Source: a virus. From it: a stretch of DNA of 34,681 bases. The stretch lies in the IMG/VR virus record IMGVR_UViG_3300008117_000369, positions 1 through 34,681 of that record. One strand, written 5' to 3'. Shown one piece after another: positions 21,571 to 29,540 of the stretch. Both the position numbers and the translations under genes were made by a program. The notes under the pieces were generated by a model. It had not been told where the DNA came from. It worked only from the letters and a program-made list of their open reading frames with translations, and searched no databases. The stretch's first letter is position 1; every line of letters starts with the position of its first letter.

Positions 21571-22079
21571 TGGCAGGGACACCAATTAAGCGGGCGCGAC
21601 AAGAGAAGGCTCTAGCCATTCTTTCCAAGCCAGACTTCTGGGAGCAACTCTGGGAGCATTTGGCAGAGGGCAACACGCTGCGATCCTTTGTAAGCGGCAG
21701 CGACGTGCCATACGGCGTGGTGTGGCGGAAGATGCAATCCGATCCTGCCTTGATGGAACGGTACGAGATCGTGCGAAACGCCAGAGCGTTGGCGAACGCT
21801 GAGCGCATCGAGGCGCTGGCTGAGAAGGTAGAGACGGAGCAGATTGACCCAAACGCGGCGAAGGTTGCGATGGGCGCGAGGCAGTGGCTCGCTGAACGAA
21901 TGGATCCAAAACGCTGGGGAAATAAGATCCAGCAGGATGTGCAGATCACTGACACGACGCAACTGCACCTGCAAGCCGTGCGCGATTTAATGCGCACTGT
22001 GAGCGTCGTAGAACCAGTAAAACTTGACGTTGACACTGACGTGTCAACGGCGCCGGCCGCGCGCGATTCAATAGTGTAA
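21570..22079 (+). CDS. terS: Terminase small subunit
   Basis: A 169-residue protein. It begins with a basic N-terminus (GTPIKRARQEKALAIL), continues with a DNA-binding helical region (FWEQLWEHLAEGNTLRSFVS, VPYGVVWRKMQSDPALMERY) and an oligomerisation helix (AERIEALAEKVETEQIDPNA, ARQWLAERMDPKRWGNK), and ends with a flexible acidic tail. The WLAERMDPKRWG motif is typical of small terminase proteins. Role: recognises the packaging site and recruits TerL. The 3' end overlaps a perfect 8-bp-arm palindrome at 22029-22048. Confidence 0.75.
   Translation: MAGTPIKRARQEKALAILSKPDFWEQLWEHLAEGNTLRSFVSGSDVPYGVVWRKMQSDPALMERYEIVRNARALANAERIEALAEKVETEQIDPNAAKVAMGARQWLAERMDPKRWGNKIQQDVQITDTTQLHLQAVRDLMRTVSVVEPVKLDVDTDVSTAPAARDSIV
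22029..22048. repeat. Perfect inverted repeat inside the 3' end of terS
   Basis: GTTGACAC, a 4-base TGAC loop, and GTGTCAAC are exact complements. It lies in the coding sequence for the acidic TerS tail, 24 bases before the next palindrome. Confidence 0.7.
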
Positions 22080-22096
22080 TGTTATAACATAACACT
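22073..22096. repeat. 24-bp near-perfect palindrome at the terS stop codon
   Basis: Two 12-base arms (AGTGTAATGTTA and TAACATAACACT) match at 11 of 12 positions around 22084/22085. TerS ends inside it. A GATTTTA stretch follows. It may be a TerS-binding (pac-like) site, an operator or a weak terminator. Confidence 0.65.
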
Positions 22097-22364
22097 GATT
22101 TTATGCGCAGGCACACGCAAATTATGCAACACGCAACACGACGCAACGCGCAAGTCATTGATTATCAAGGCATTGCTGATCGTAGTGCGTATAATGCCCA
22201 TTATGTTAAATAGTCCACTGTGCGGATACCGCGAGCGTAACTCGCTGATTTTCCTAGAACCCGCCCCGCAACTGACCGCGCAGCGAGCAAATCCCCCCCC
22301 CCCGGGTGGTGGCCCCGCCGGGGGCGGGCGCTGGCGTAACCCCACATAGGCCGACCTGAAAAAA
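22080..22364. other. Non-coding gap between terS and terL
   Basis: About 285 bases without a convincing gene. It begins AT-rich, contains a perfect TATAAT at 22190, a short hairpin GCGAG-CGTAA-CTCGC (22231-22245) followed by TGATTTT, a run of eleven C (22293-22303) and a very GC-rich tract CCGGGTGGTGGCCCCGCCG just before the large terminase. An ORF of 63 codons at 22158-22349 has no coding character. The gap may hold the packaging site, a promoter, or both. Confidence 0.6.
22190..22195 (+). promoter_or_regulatory. Possible promoter for terL and the following genes
   Basis: A perfect TATAAT -10 box in the terS-terL gap. No good -35 hexamer sits at the ideal distance (the 17-bp position is AAGGCA), so the promoter, if real, is weak or activator-dependent. 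Confidence 0.35.
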
Positions 22365-23762
22365 ATGCAAAACCCGTACTTGGACTTCGTTAAACGCTAC
22401 CACAAGGCCCCAGTGGCCTTCGTGGAAGAGGTGCTAGGTGTCACCCCAGACCCATGGCAAAAGCGCCTCCTAGAGCTTCTGGCTTCTGGGGAGCGCAAGG
22501 TATCCGTCCGCTCAGGCCACGGCACCGGCAAATCGACCGTGGCCTCGTGGGCCATGCTCTGGTACATGCTCACCCGCGTGCCGGTCAAAGTGGTCGTGAC
22601 GGCCCCCACGGCCTCGCAGCTTTTTGACGCCCTCTTCGGCGAGTGCCGCCGCTGGGCCAAACTGCTACCCCCCGCCGTGGGCGAGTTGCTCGAGATCAAG
22701 TCTGACCGTATTGAATTAAAGGCCAGCCCCGAAGAGTCGTTCATCTCAGCCCGCACCAGCCGCGCAGAGCAGCCCGACGCCTTGCAAGGTATCCACGCCG
22801 AGTTTGTGCTGCTGGTGGTGGACGAAGCCCCCGGCGTATCGGAAGCCGTCTTCGAGTCAGCCGGCGGCAGTATGTCCGGCCACAACGCCACGACCCTGCT
22901 GCTCGGCAACCCCACCCGCACCCAGGGGTATTTTTACGACACCTTTCACCGCCTTTCCCACGAGTGGAAAAACCTGCACGTCAGTTGCCTTGACTCGCCC
23001 CGGGTGAGCGAGGATTACGTCAAGGAGATGTCAAGCCGGTACGGCGAAGGGTCAAACGCCTACCGTGTGCGCGTGCTGGGCGAGTTCCCCGTCGCCGACG
23101 ACGACACGCTGATTGGCCTTGAGCTGGCCCAGAGCGCCATTGACCGTGACGTGATACAGAACCCGGGCGCCCCGATCCTCTGGGGGCTAGACGTGGCCCG
23201 CTTTGGCACCGACTCATCGGCCCTTTGTAAGCGCCAGGCAAACGTCGTGCTTGAGCCTCCTAAGACGTGGAAGAATCTTGACCTTATGGCGCTGACCGGC
23301 GCGGTGCTGCACGAGTACGAGACGGTGGACTTCAAGGAGCGCCCCGCGGAGATCCTTGTAGACAGCATCGGCTTGGGCGCTGGTGTAGTCGATCGATTAC
23401 GCGAACTGAAGCTGCCCGCCCGCGGCATCAACGTCGGCGAGTCGCCAGCCTTTAAGGGGCAGTACATGAACCTACGGGCCGAGTTGTGGGCCAAGGCCAA
23501 GGCGTGGCTTGAGGCCCGCGACTGCAAGTTGCCGCGTGACGAGCGGCTCGTAAATGAACTATCCTCGCCGCGTTATTCGTTTATGAGCAACGGCAAGTTA
23601 AAGCTCGAGAGCAAGGACGACATGAAGCGCCGCGGGTTGGCCTCGCCAGACGTGGCCGATGCGTTCGTGCTTACGTTTGCGAGCGAGGCGGCGACAGGTG
23701 GCGGCGTGTACGCGCCGACGTGGACAAAGGCGGTCAAGAGACAGATTCGGGGGGTGGTATGA
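22365..23762 (+). CDS. terL: Terminase large subunit
   Basis: A 465-residue packaging ATPase and nuclease. ATPase: Walker A SGHGTGKST (50-58, Lys56), Walker B FVLLVVDEAPG (Asp153, Glu154) and coupling motif LLGNPT (179-184). Nuclease: Asp276 in WGLDVARFGTD, Asp333 in ILVDSIGLGAG, and Asp429/Asp432 in ASPDVADAFVLTFA. Full length for the family. It uses energy from ATP to pump DNA through the portal and cuts concatemers. ATG 22365 has only a weak purine-rich site. The stop overlaps the methyltransferase ATG. The first three genes after it are not structural. Confidence 0.92.
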   Translation: MQNPYLDFVKRYHKAPVAFVEEVLGVTPDPWQKRLLELLASGERKVSVRSGHGTGKSTVASWAMLWYMLTRVPVKVVVTAPTASQLFDALFGECRRWAKLLPPAVGELLEIKSDRIELKASPEESFISARTSRAEQPDALQGIHAEFVLLVVDEAPGVSEAVFESAGGSMSGHNATTLLLGNPTRTQGYFYDTFHRLSHEWKNLHVSCLDSPRVSEDYVKEMSSRYGEGSNAYRVRVLGEFPVADDDTLIGLELAQSAIDRDVIQNPGAPILWGLDVARFGTDSSALCKRQANVVLEPPKTWKNLDLMALTGAVLHEYETVDFKERPAEILVDSIGLGAGVVDRLRELKLPARGINVGESPAFKGQYMNLRAELWAKAKAWLEARDCKLPRDERLVNELSSPRYSFMSNGKLKLESKDDMKRRGLASPDVADAFVLTFASEAATGGGVYAPTWTKAVKRQIRGVV

Positions 23763-24319
23763 GCATTGCGCACCTTGGCGGTTACATTCCAGAGGGCGAC
23801 CGCGCAACGTGGATGCCTGACATTTGGGGCTATCTTGCGCTGACCTACAACATCAAGTCGGTGATCGACATCGGCGCCGGCATGGGCCATAACATCCGCT
23901 GGTGGCACGACCTGGGCTTTGATGCGCGTGGCGTTGAGGGTCACCCGATTGCGCTCGCAGAGAGTCCCGTGCGGGATATTTTGGTGGCGCATGACTACGA
24001 AAGGGGGCCATATATACCCGAACGGGAATACGACCTTGCGATCTGCACGGAGTTTGTGGAGCACGTTGAGCAGAAGTGCGAGCAGAACTGGTTTGCGACG
24101 ATGGCGCGGTGCAAGTATGTGCTCATGTGCCACGCGCTGCCCGGGCAGGGCGGGCACCACCACGTCAACGAGCAGCTGACCGAGTATTGGATCGACCGCT
24201 TTTACGAAAACGGGTTCAAGTGCGACTGGATTACGTCGTGCAGATTCCGTGAGACGGATCAGCGGCAGGGGTCTAGCTGGGGCCGCCCGACGCTGCTGTT
24301 TTTTGTGAGGGACAAGTGA
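23759..24319 (+). CDS. Class I SAM-dependent methyltransferase
   Basis: A 186-residue methyltransferase starting at ATG 23759 in the terL stop. Motif I is VIDIGAGMGHNIRWWHDLGF (Asp37, Gly39-Gly43), followed by the acidic end of strand 2 (GVEGHP) and a post-I region EYDLAICTEFVEHVE. The C-terminal part has the CHALPGQGGHHHVNEQ loop typical of small-molecule or sugar methyltransferases; no DNA-methylase DPPY motif is present. The two downstream genes encode a glycosyltransferase and a GH130-like protein, so the substrate may be a glycan. It ends in GTGA, coupled to the GT25 gene. Confidence 0.7.
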   Translation: MSIAHLGGYIPEGDRATWMPDIWGYLALTYNIKSVIDIGAGMGHNIRWWHDLGFDARGVEGHPIALAESPVRDILVAHDYERGPYIPEREYDLAICTEFVEHVEQKCEQNWFATMARCKYVLMCHALPGQGGHHHVNEQLTEYWIDRFYENGFKCDWITSCRFRETDQRQGSSWGRPTLLFFVRDK

Positions 24320-24924
24320 AGTATTACTGCATCACGCTCGCGGAGACGCCGGAGCGCACGGAGCACGCTCGAGCGCAGGCCGCCAAGGCGGGCATTGAGC
24401 TGGACTTTATCCAGGGAATCTTTGGCAAGACCATGCAGGTCAAGTCAGAAATACCGATGCACACGGACTATTACGTCACCCGCGGCGCGACGTGCTTGGT
24501 TCTGTCGTGGCACATTGCGTGGCAGATTGCATGGCGCGACGGGCACGAAGAGTTTGTGATCTTTGAGGATGACTTCATCCTGCCCGACAACTTCAACGAA
24601 CGCTTTGCACAGATTCGGGAAGAGATTCCGCACTGGTGCGACCTTGTGTACCTAAACTCTTGCTGCACTACAGAGAAGCCGGCCAAGAAAGAGTCAACAA
24701 ATCTGTGGGAGATCAAGTACCCGCTCTGCACGGCCGCGATATGGCACCGCCGCCGCGCAATACCGACCCTGCAGCAGTACACGAAACCCGCCAACACTCC
24801 CGTTGATATATTGCTCGAGTGGCACGCGCTGCCGCACCTGCGCGTGCTGACCGCTGTTCCGCCATTAGTCACCCAGGCAACGCAAGACCTTGCGGTGCCG
24901 ATGCCGTCAACAATCCACATGTGA
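24316..24924 (+). CDS. Glycosyltransferase family 25 (LPS-type)
   Basis: A 202-residue enzyme starting at GTG 24316. It begins with KYYCITLAETPERTEHARAQ, continues with RGATCLVLSWHIAWQIAWRDG and the metal/donor motif FVIFEDDFILP (Glu84, Asp85, Asp86), and has YLNSC and AAIWHRRRAI near the end. This is the GT25 pattern of lipooligosaccharide galactosyltransferases. It would transfer a sugar to a glycan, perhaps on a virion protein or on host surface LPS to block other phages. The sequence does not show which. Shorter than bacterial members, but the catalytic core is complete. Confidence 0.7.
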   Translation: MKYYCITLAETPERTEHARAQAAKAGIELDFIQGIFGKTMQVKSEIPMHTDYYVTRGATCLVLSWHIAWQIAWRDGHEEFVIFEDDFILPDNFNERFAQIREEIPHWCDLVYLNSCCTTEKPAKKESTNLWEIKYPLCTAAIWHRRRAIPTLQQYTKPANTPVDILLEWHALPHLRVLTAVPPLVTQATQDLAVPMPSTIHM

Positions 24925-24936
24925 GGAGATAGATGA

Positions 24937-25056
24937 ATGCTCAGCCCAAAAGACGTCGCCCTGTTTCAAAAGCGCCTCGACAAGAAAGCCCCGGCGAAGC
25001 CGGAGTCCAAGAAGCCGCCGGAGCCGAAGCCGCCCTCCCCGCCGAAGGCGGCCTAG
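24937..25056 (+). CDS. Lys/Pro-rich micro-protein
   Basis: A 39-residue protein MLSPKDVALFQKRLDKKAP followed by a Lys/Pro/Glu tail ending PPKAA. AGGAG lies eight bases before ATG 24937, and nearly all third codon positions in this frame are G or C. The competing frame from ATG 24933, which would extend the GH130-like protein upstream, has much poorer third positions. The two starts overlap, so only one is likely used. Function unknown. Confidence 0.5.
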   Translation: MLSPKDVALFQKRLDKKAPAKPESKKPPEPKPPSPPKAA

Positions 25057-25088
25057 TCTTATCGGATCACCTGCCGGAGGGCGCCTTT

Positions 25089-25934
25089 GTGCGCCTCTCC
25101 GTGCCGCAGTCTGAAAAGTTTTTGCCGTGCAACCCGTCGATTGCCAAAAGCGAGACGGGCGAGTTGGCGTGCATGATCCGCACGGTCAACTACGAACTTG
25201 GTGAGGAAGACGGGATCTGGTTTCGTGGAGACCCGGCGCCCAATACCCGCAACTACCTGGTCACGTTGGGGCAAGACCTAAGCCAGCGGTCGGTTGAGTG
25301 GGTGGACGACCTAATGGTGCGCAACACTCGCGCCCCAACCCGTGACGGGCTAGAGGATGCCCGGCTCTTTTGGTGGCGCGGCGGGTGGTGGTTTACCTGC
25401 ACGGCGTTGCACCATGGCCCCCGCGTGAGGGGAACGATGGCGCTGTGCAAGCTGAATAAGACCACGGTTGAGGGTTTGGAGTTCCTGCACAGCCCGCACG
25501 GTCGAGAGGTAGAGAAAAACTGGATGCCTCTGGTCAATGGCGATCAGTTGTCGTTTGTGTACATGAACCACCCGTCTGAGTCGTATGAGTTCTACCCGCA
25601 AAAGCGCAGGGTGTGGGTGGGCGGGTATGCCCCGCTGGCCGGGTGGTCTGGCGGGTCGCAACTGATTCCGTATGAGGGCGCCTACCTTGGCGTGGTGCAT
25701 CAGCGTCGTAAGCACAAGAATCGCGTCTATTACGCCCACAAACTGGCGCAATACAACGGCAACCTAGAGCCGTTTTCCGCCGGCCGTGAGTTTTACTTCC
25801 GCGGCGAGCAAATTGAGTTTTGCTCTGGCATCGTGAGCCACCAGGGTGGGTTTGCGTTGTCGTTTGGCGTGAAAGACAGAGAGGCTTGGATAGTTTCTTT
25901 ATCAGCGAGCCAAGTTGCCTCACTTCTCAAGTGA
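25089..25934 (+). CDS. GH130-like beta-propeller glycosidase/phosphorylase-related protein
   Basis: A protein of about 280 residues from GTG 25089, with GGAGG eight bases upstream; an in-frame ATG at 24933 would add 52 low-complexity residues. Blade motifs are seen in order: FLPCNPSIAKSETGELACMI, RNYLVTLG, GLEDARLFWWRGGWWFTCTA, EKNWMPLV, LSFVYMNHP, WSGGSQLIPYEGAYLGVVHQ, YYAHKLAQYN and a final EFCSGIVSHQGGFALSFGV. The EDAR and EKNWMP motifs are those of five-bladed GH130-type enzymes and related glycan-binding domains fused to glycosyltransferases. A role with the upstream GT25 is likely. Whether it is catalytic cannot be told. Confidence 0.65.
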   Translation: MRLSVPQSEKFLPCNPSIAKSETGELACMIRTVNYELGEEDGIWFRGDPAPNTRNYLVTLGQDLSQRSVEWVDDLMVRNTRAPTRDGLEDARLFWWRGGWWFTCTALHHGPRVRGTMALCKLNKTTVEGLEFLHSPHGREVEKNWMPLVNGDQLSFVYMNHPSESYEFYPQKRRVWVGGYAPLAGWSGGSQLIPYEGAYLGVVHQRRKHKNRVYYAHKLAQYNGNLEPFSAGREFYFRGEQIEFCSGIVSHQGGFALSFGVKDREAWIVSLSASQVASLLK

Positions 25935-25954
25935 CAATAGATAGACCCCCTTTT

Positions 25955-25973
25955 CGGCACGGGTGCCGGTTTT
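25955..25973 (+). terminator. Possible Rho-independent terminator before the portal
   Basis: CGGCAC and GTGCCG form a compact hairpin (effective loop CGGG) followed by GTTTT. It is 21 bases after the GH130-like stop, ahead of the portal. The T-run is short, so it may only partly terminate. Confidence 0.4.
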
Positions 25974-26036
25974 ATGTATCAAAAAGAAGGTTCACTCATA
26001 GAGCAGTCTGAGGCCGAGATCGGCGCGATTGAGCCG

Positions 26037-28167
26037 ATGGCGGACGAAGAGGTCATTTGTCGATGCCGAGCTGTCTCCGGTTCGCGCCCGCGCTATTCAA
26101 TATTACCGCGGCGAGCCGTTTGGTAACGAAGAAGAGGGGCGCTCGCAGGTTGTCTCGACCGACGTGCGAGACACCATCGCCGGCATCATGCCGTCGCTGA
26201 TGAAAATTTTTTACGGCTCCAAGCAGATTGTCCACTTTTCTCCAAAAAATGCAGAAGATGTCCCGGCGGCAGAGCAGGCCACCGATTACGTCAACTACAT
26301 CTTCAACAACGACAACAACGGTTTCCTGACGCTGCACTCTGCCTTCAAGGACGCGCTGCGTGGCGCTCTTGGCATTGTTAAGTACGTCTGGGAAGAGAAG
26401 GTTGAGGTCAAGACGGAATACTACTCTGGGCTTGATGAGTCCGCGCTGACGGTGCTGCTCTCTGAGCCAAACGTCGTCGGCAGCGCCATCATGTCGATGG
26501 ACGATCCGTCGTACCAGCCGCCCGTTGACCCGATGACGGGGCAGCCTGCGGTTGACCCCGCTACCGGGATGCCTGCGCCTGCGCCGAAGATTTATGACGT
26601 AGAACTGAAGCGCGAGTACAAGGACGGCCGCGTGCGGGTTGAGGCGATCCCACCGGAAGAGTTTTTGATTGACCGCCGCGCTCGCTCCGTTGAAGACGCG
26701 ACGCTTGTGGCTCACCGGCGCATGATGCGAGTGTCTGACCTCGTGGCCCTCGGCTATAACGAGGAAGAGGTCAGCTCGCAGATGGGTGTCTATGAATTGG
26801 ACACCAACGACGAATACATTGCGCGTAATCCTTACGCGCAGTCGTATGGCCCGGGTGGCACGCAAGACGATAAGCGCGTGCTGTACTGCGAGGCATACGT
26901 TCGCGTGGACTACGACAAGGACGGAATCTCTGAGCTGCGCAAGGTATGCACCATTGGGCCGGGCTACAAGATGGTGATGAACGAGCCCTGCTCGCACGCG
27001 CCGTTTGCTCTCTTTTGCCCAGACCCAGAGCCGCACGCGCTAATTGGGCTTTCGATGTTTGACTACACGGCCGACCTGCAAAAGATCAAGTCGGCCATCC
27101 TGCGCAACATGCTCGACTCGCTCTCGCTCGCCATCCACCCACGGGTTGGCGTCGTCGAGGGGCAGGCGAACATGGACGACGTGCTAAACACAGAGGTTGG
27201 CGGCGTTATCCGCATGCGACAGGCCGGGGCGGTACAGCCGTTCTCCGTGCCGTTTGTTGGGCAGTCCGCCTTCCCGATGCTCAGCTACTTAGACGAAGTA
27301 CGCGAGACCCGCACCGGCATGAGCAAGGCCTCAATGGGCTTGCAGGCCGATGCACTACAGAGCACCACCCGCGCGGCTGTCGCCGCGACCGTTAGCGCCG
27401 CGCAGCAGCATCTTGAGCTGATCGCCCGGATTTTCTCAGAAACCGGGATGCGCGCCCTGTTCAAGGGCATTCTCAAGCTGGTCACGGAAAATCAAGATCG
27501 TCCGCGGGTGGTGCGCCTGCGGAACCAGTGGGTGCCGATTGACCCACGGTCGTGGAACTCAGACATGGACGTTGAGGTGGACATTGCGCTAGGCGCCGGC
27601 ACCGAAGAGCAAAAGATTGCCGTGCTGAACTCTATTGCGCAAAAGCAAGAGCAGATCATGCAGACCATGGGGCCGCAGAATCCGCTTGTTTCGCCGCAGC
27701 AGTACCGCAACACCCTCGTTAAACTGGCCGAGGCGTCTGGGTATCGAAACGCAGACGAGTTTTTCCTAAACCCTGCAACGATGCCCCCGCAGCCGCCTCC
27801 GCCTCCCCCGCCGCCTGATCCTGCGCAGATTCTTGCAGAGGTTGAAAAGCAAAAGATCATGGCAGACATCCAGAACAAGCAGGCGGAGCTTGAACTGAAG
27901 CGCCAGGCAATGCTGCTCGAGGATGACAGGGCGCGTGATAAGCAGGAGGCTGACATCATGCTGCGCGCCTATGAGGTGCAGTTGAAGTACGGCACGACGG
28001 TGGACACCGAGGCGCTGCGTGCGATGATGGAGCGGCCGCGCACCGCGTCGCCATCTGTCCAGCGGCCAGTGATCCCAGAGATCACGCCGTTTGATATGTC
28101 TCAGCCGCCGCCGCCTCCGGTTCCTCAACAGCCGATGGCTGGTGAGCAGATGCCGCCGGTAATGTAA
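26037..28167 (+). CDS. Portal protein (apparent N-terminal frameshift)
   Basis: A portal of about 710 residues, the dodecameric DNA channel of the head. Main frame: VDAELSPVRARAIQYYRGEP, EGRSQVVSTDVRDTIAGIMP, SLMKIFYGSKQIVHF, then a long stem/wing region (AYVRVDYDKDGISELRKVC), a helical crown and Pro-rich C-terminus (PPPPPPPDP, MSQPPPPPVPQQP). This frame has no proper start (only TTG 26029, no ribosome site). The expected N-terminus, MADEEVI from ATG 26037 or from ATG 25974, is in another frame. Removing one T from the TTT at 26056-26058 joins them as MADEEVIVDAELSPVRARA. So there is a one-base error or mutation. Confidence 0.88.
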
Positions 28168-28171
28168 TGCC

Positions 28172-29530
28172 ATGCCACTTGAAACCCTTGAGGTTCCGTC
28201 TCCGCCGAATCCAAACGTGCCGCCGGCGACGTATAGCCCTCAATATCACAACCAGCTCAACAACCAGCTCAAGCTATACCTAAACAGGATTAGCAATAAC
28301 CAGCAGGAAATTGTTGAGTTTATTAGAAGCCTGACGGACTTAAACTTGTTAGAGAAAACAAATTTTGATGCTTTCGGCAGGCTGCGCACGTCAACGCCGC
28401 ACACATTGTTTGACAGCCAGAACCGATACGCCAAAGACCCGCAATTTAGTGAGTCGCTTGCGGGATCGGCGACGTGTACGCATTTAACTAACGAGTCATC
28501 TGTCGCGATGAGCGTGACGACCGCTTCTGGCGACGAAGTTGTGCGTCAAAGCAAGCGCGTGTTTCCGTACCAGCCTGGCAAGTCGATGCTTATTATGTGT
28601 ACGTTTGCCATGGCCGCTGGGGAAACCAATCTTCGGCAGCGTGTCGGCTATTTTAATGCTAACAACGGAATCTTCCTTCAGCAAAACAACAACGCGCTAT
28701 CTCTCATTATCCGCACCTATACAGGCGGATCGGCGAGCGACGCCCGAGAGGTAGCCCAGTCAAGCTGGAACGGAGACAAATTAGACGGAAGCGGGGCAAG
28801 CGGAATTACAATAGACGTTTCCAAGACCCAGATATTCTTTATCGATTTAGAGTGGCTGGGTGTTGGCACGGTGCGCTGCGGTTTTGTAATCGACGGCGAG
28901 TACATTGTTGCGCATACGTTCAACAACGCCAATTCGCTTTCATCTGTGTACATGCAGACGGCAATACTGCCGGTGCGATATGAGATTAAGGCAACCGGGG
29001 CGTTGGCTTCGTCAAAGACGCTGAAGCAAATTTGCTCAACAGTAATCTCTGAGGGCGGCTATGAGCAAAAGTCTGCGCTGACGTGGGCTAGGCAGACTGT
29101 GCCAACTACCGGGGTTGGGACGTCTTTTGTTCCGCTGACTTCAATTCGTTTGAAGTCTGCAAGCCTTGGCGCGGTAGTTATCCCTAACGGGTTTACGTTC
29201 ATGCCGACGTCCGCTTCGGATTATTTTGAGGTGGCGTTGATTAGAAACGCTACGCTAACAGGTGCTTCATATTCAAGCCTGTCAACTAATGTAGAGTACG
29301 ATATTGCCGCGACAACAATGACTGGCGGAGAGATTGTGAAGTCTGACTTTACATCTTCAGGTGTTCTCTCTGGCAATACTATCAACGACCCGTCAACGTA
29401 TAACTTTGACCTACAGCTTGGGTCTACGATTGGCGGGACTAGTGATGTTTTCACTCTTGCGGTGCGCACGATTACTGGCACCGGAGAGGGGATTGGGGCG
29501 CTTTCTTATTGGGACTTGACTGACCCTTAA
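28172..29530 (+). CDS. Virion structural protein (cyanophage-type FDAFGRLR family)
   Basis: A 452-residue protein. The N-terminus carries a helical coiled part (LNNQLKLYLNRISNNQQEIV), then FDAFGRLRTSTPHTLFDSQN, the hallmark of a beta-rich structural protein known from cyanophages and other aquatic phages. The rest is beta-rich with NVxYDIAATTMTGGEIVKSD and many Gly/Ser/Thr. Probably a capsid-decoration fibre or appendage protein; the exact site is unknown. Starts five bases after the portal stop. The 3' half is more AT-rich. Confidence 0.6.
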   Translation: MPLETLEVPSPPNPNVPPATYSPQYHNQLNNQLKLYLNRISNNQQEIVEFIRSLTDLNLLEKTNFDAFGRLRTSTPHTLFDSQNRYAKDPQFSESLAGSATCTHLTNESSVAMSVTTASGDEVVRQSKRVFPYQPGKSMLIMCTFAMAAGETNLRQRVGYFNANNGIFLQQNNNALSLIIRTYTGGSASDAREVAQSSWNGDKLDGSGASGITIDVSKTQIFFIDLEWLGVGTVRCGFVIDGEYIVAHTFNNANSLSSVYMQTAILPVRYEIKATGALASSKTLKQICSTVISEGGYEQKSALTWARQTVPTTGVGTSFVPLTSIRLKSASLGAVVIPNGFTFMPTSASDYFEVALIRNATLTGASYSSLSTNVEYDIAATTMTGGEIVKSDFTSSGVLSGNTINDPSTYNFDLQLGSTIGGTSDVFTLAVRTITGTGEGIGALSYWDLTDP

Positions 29531-29540
29531 TGGTGAATTT

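Noticed and set aside
22158-22349. A 63-codon plus-strand frame in the terS-terL gap
   Set aside because: It runs through palindromic and homopolymer sequence, ends in Pro/Gly codons caused by the C/G runs and has no ribosome binding site.
23759-24319. DNA methyltransferase protecting phage DNA
   Set aside because: No DPPY/NPPY or PC motif is present, and its neighbours are glycan enzymes, so a sugar or small-molecule methyltransferase is more likely.
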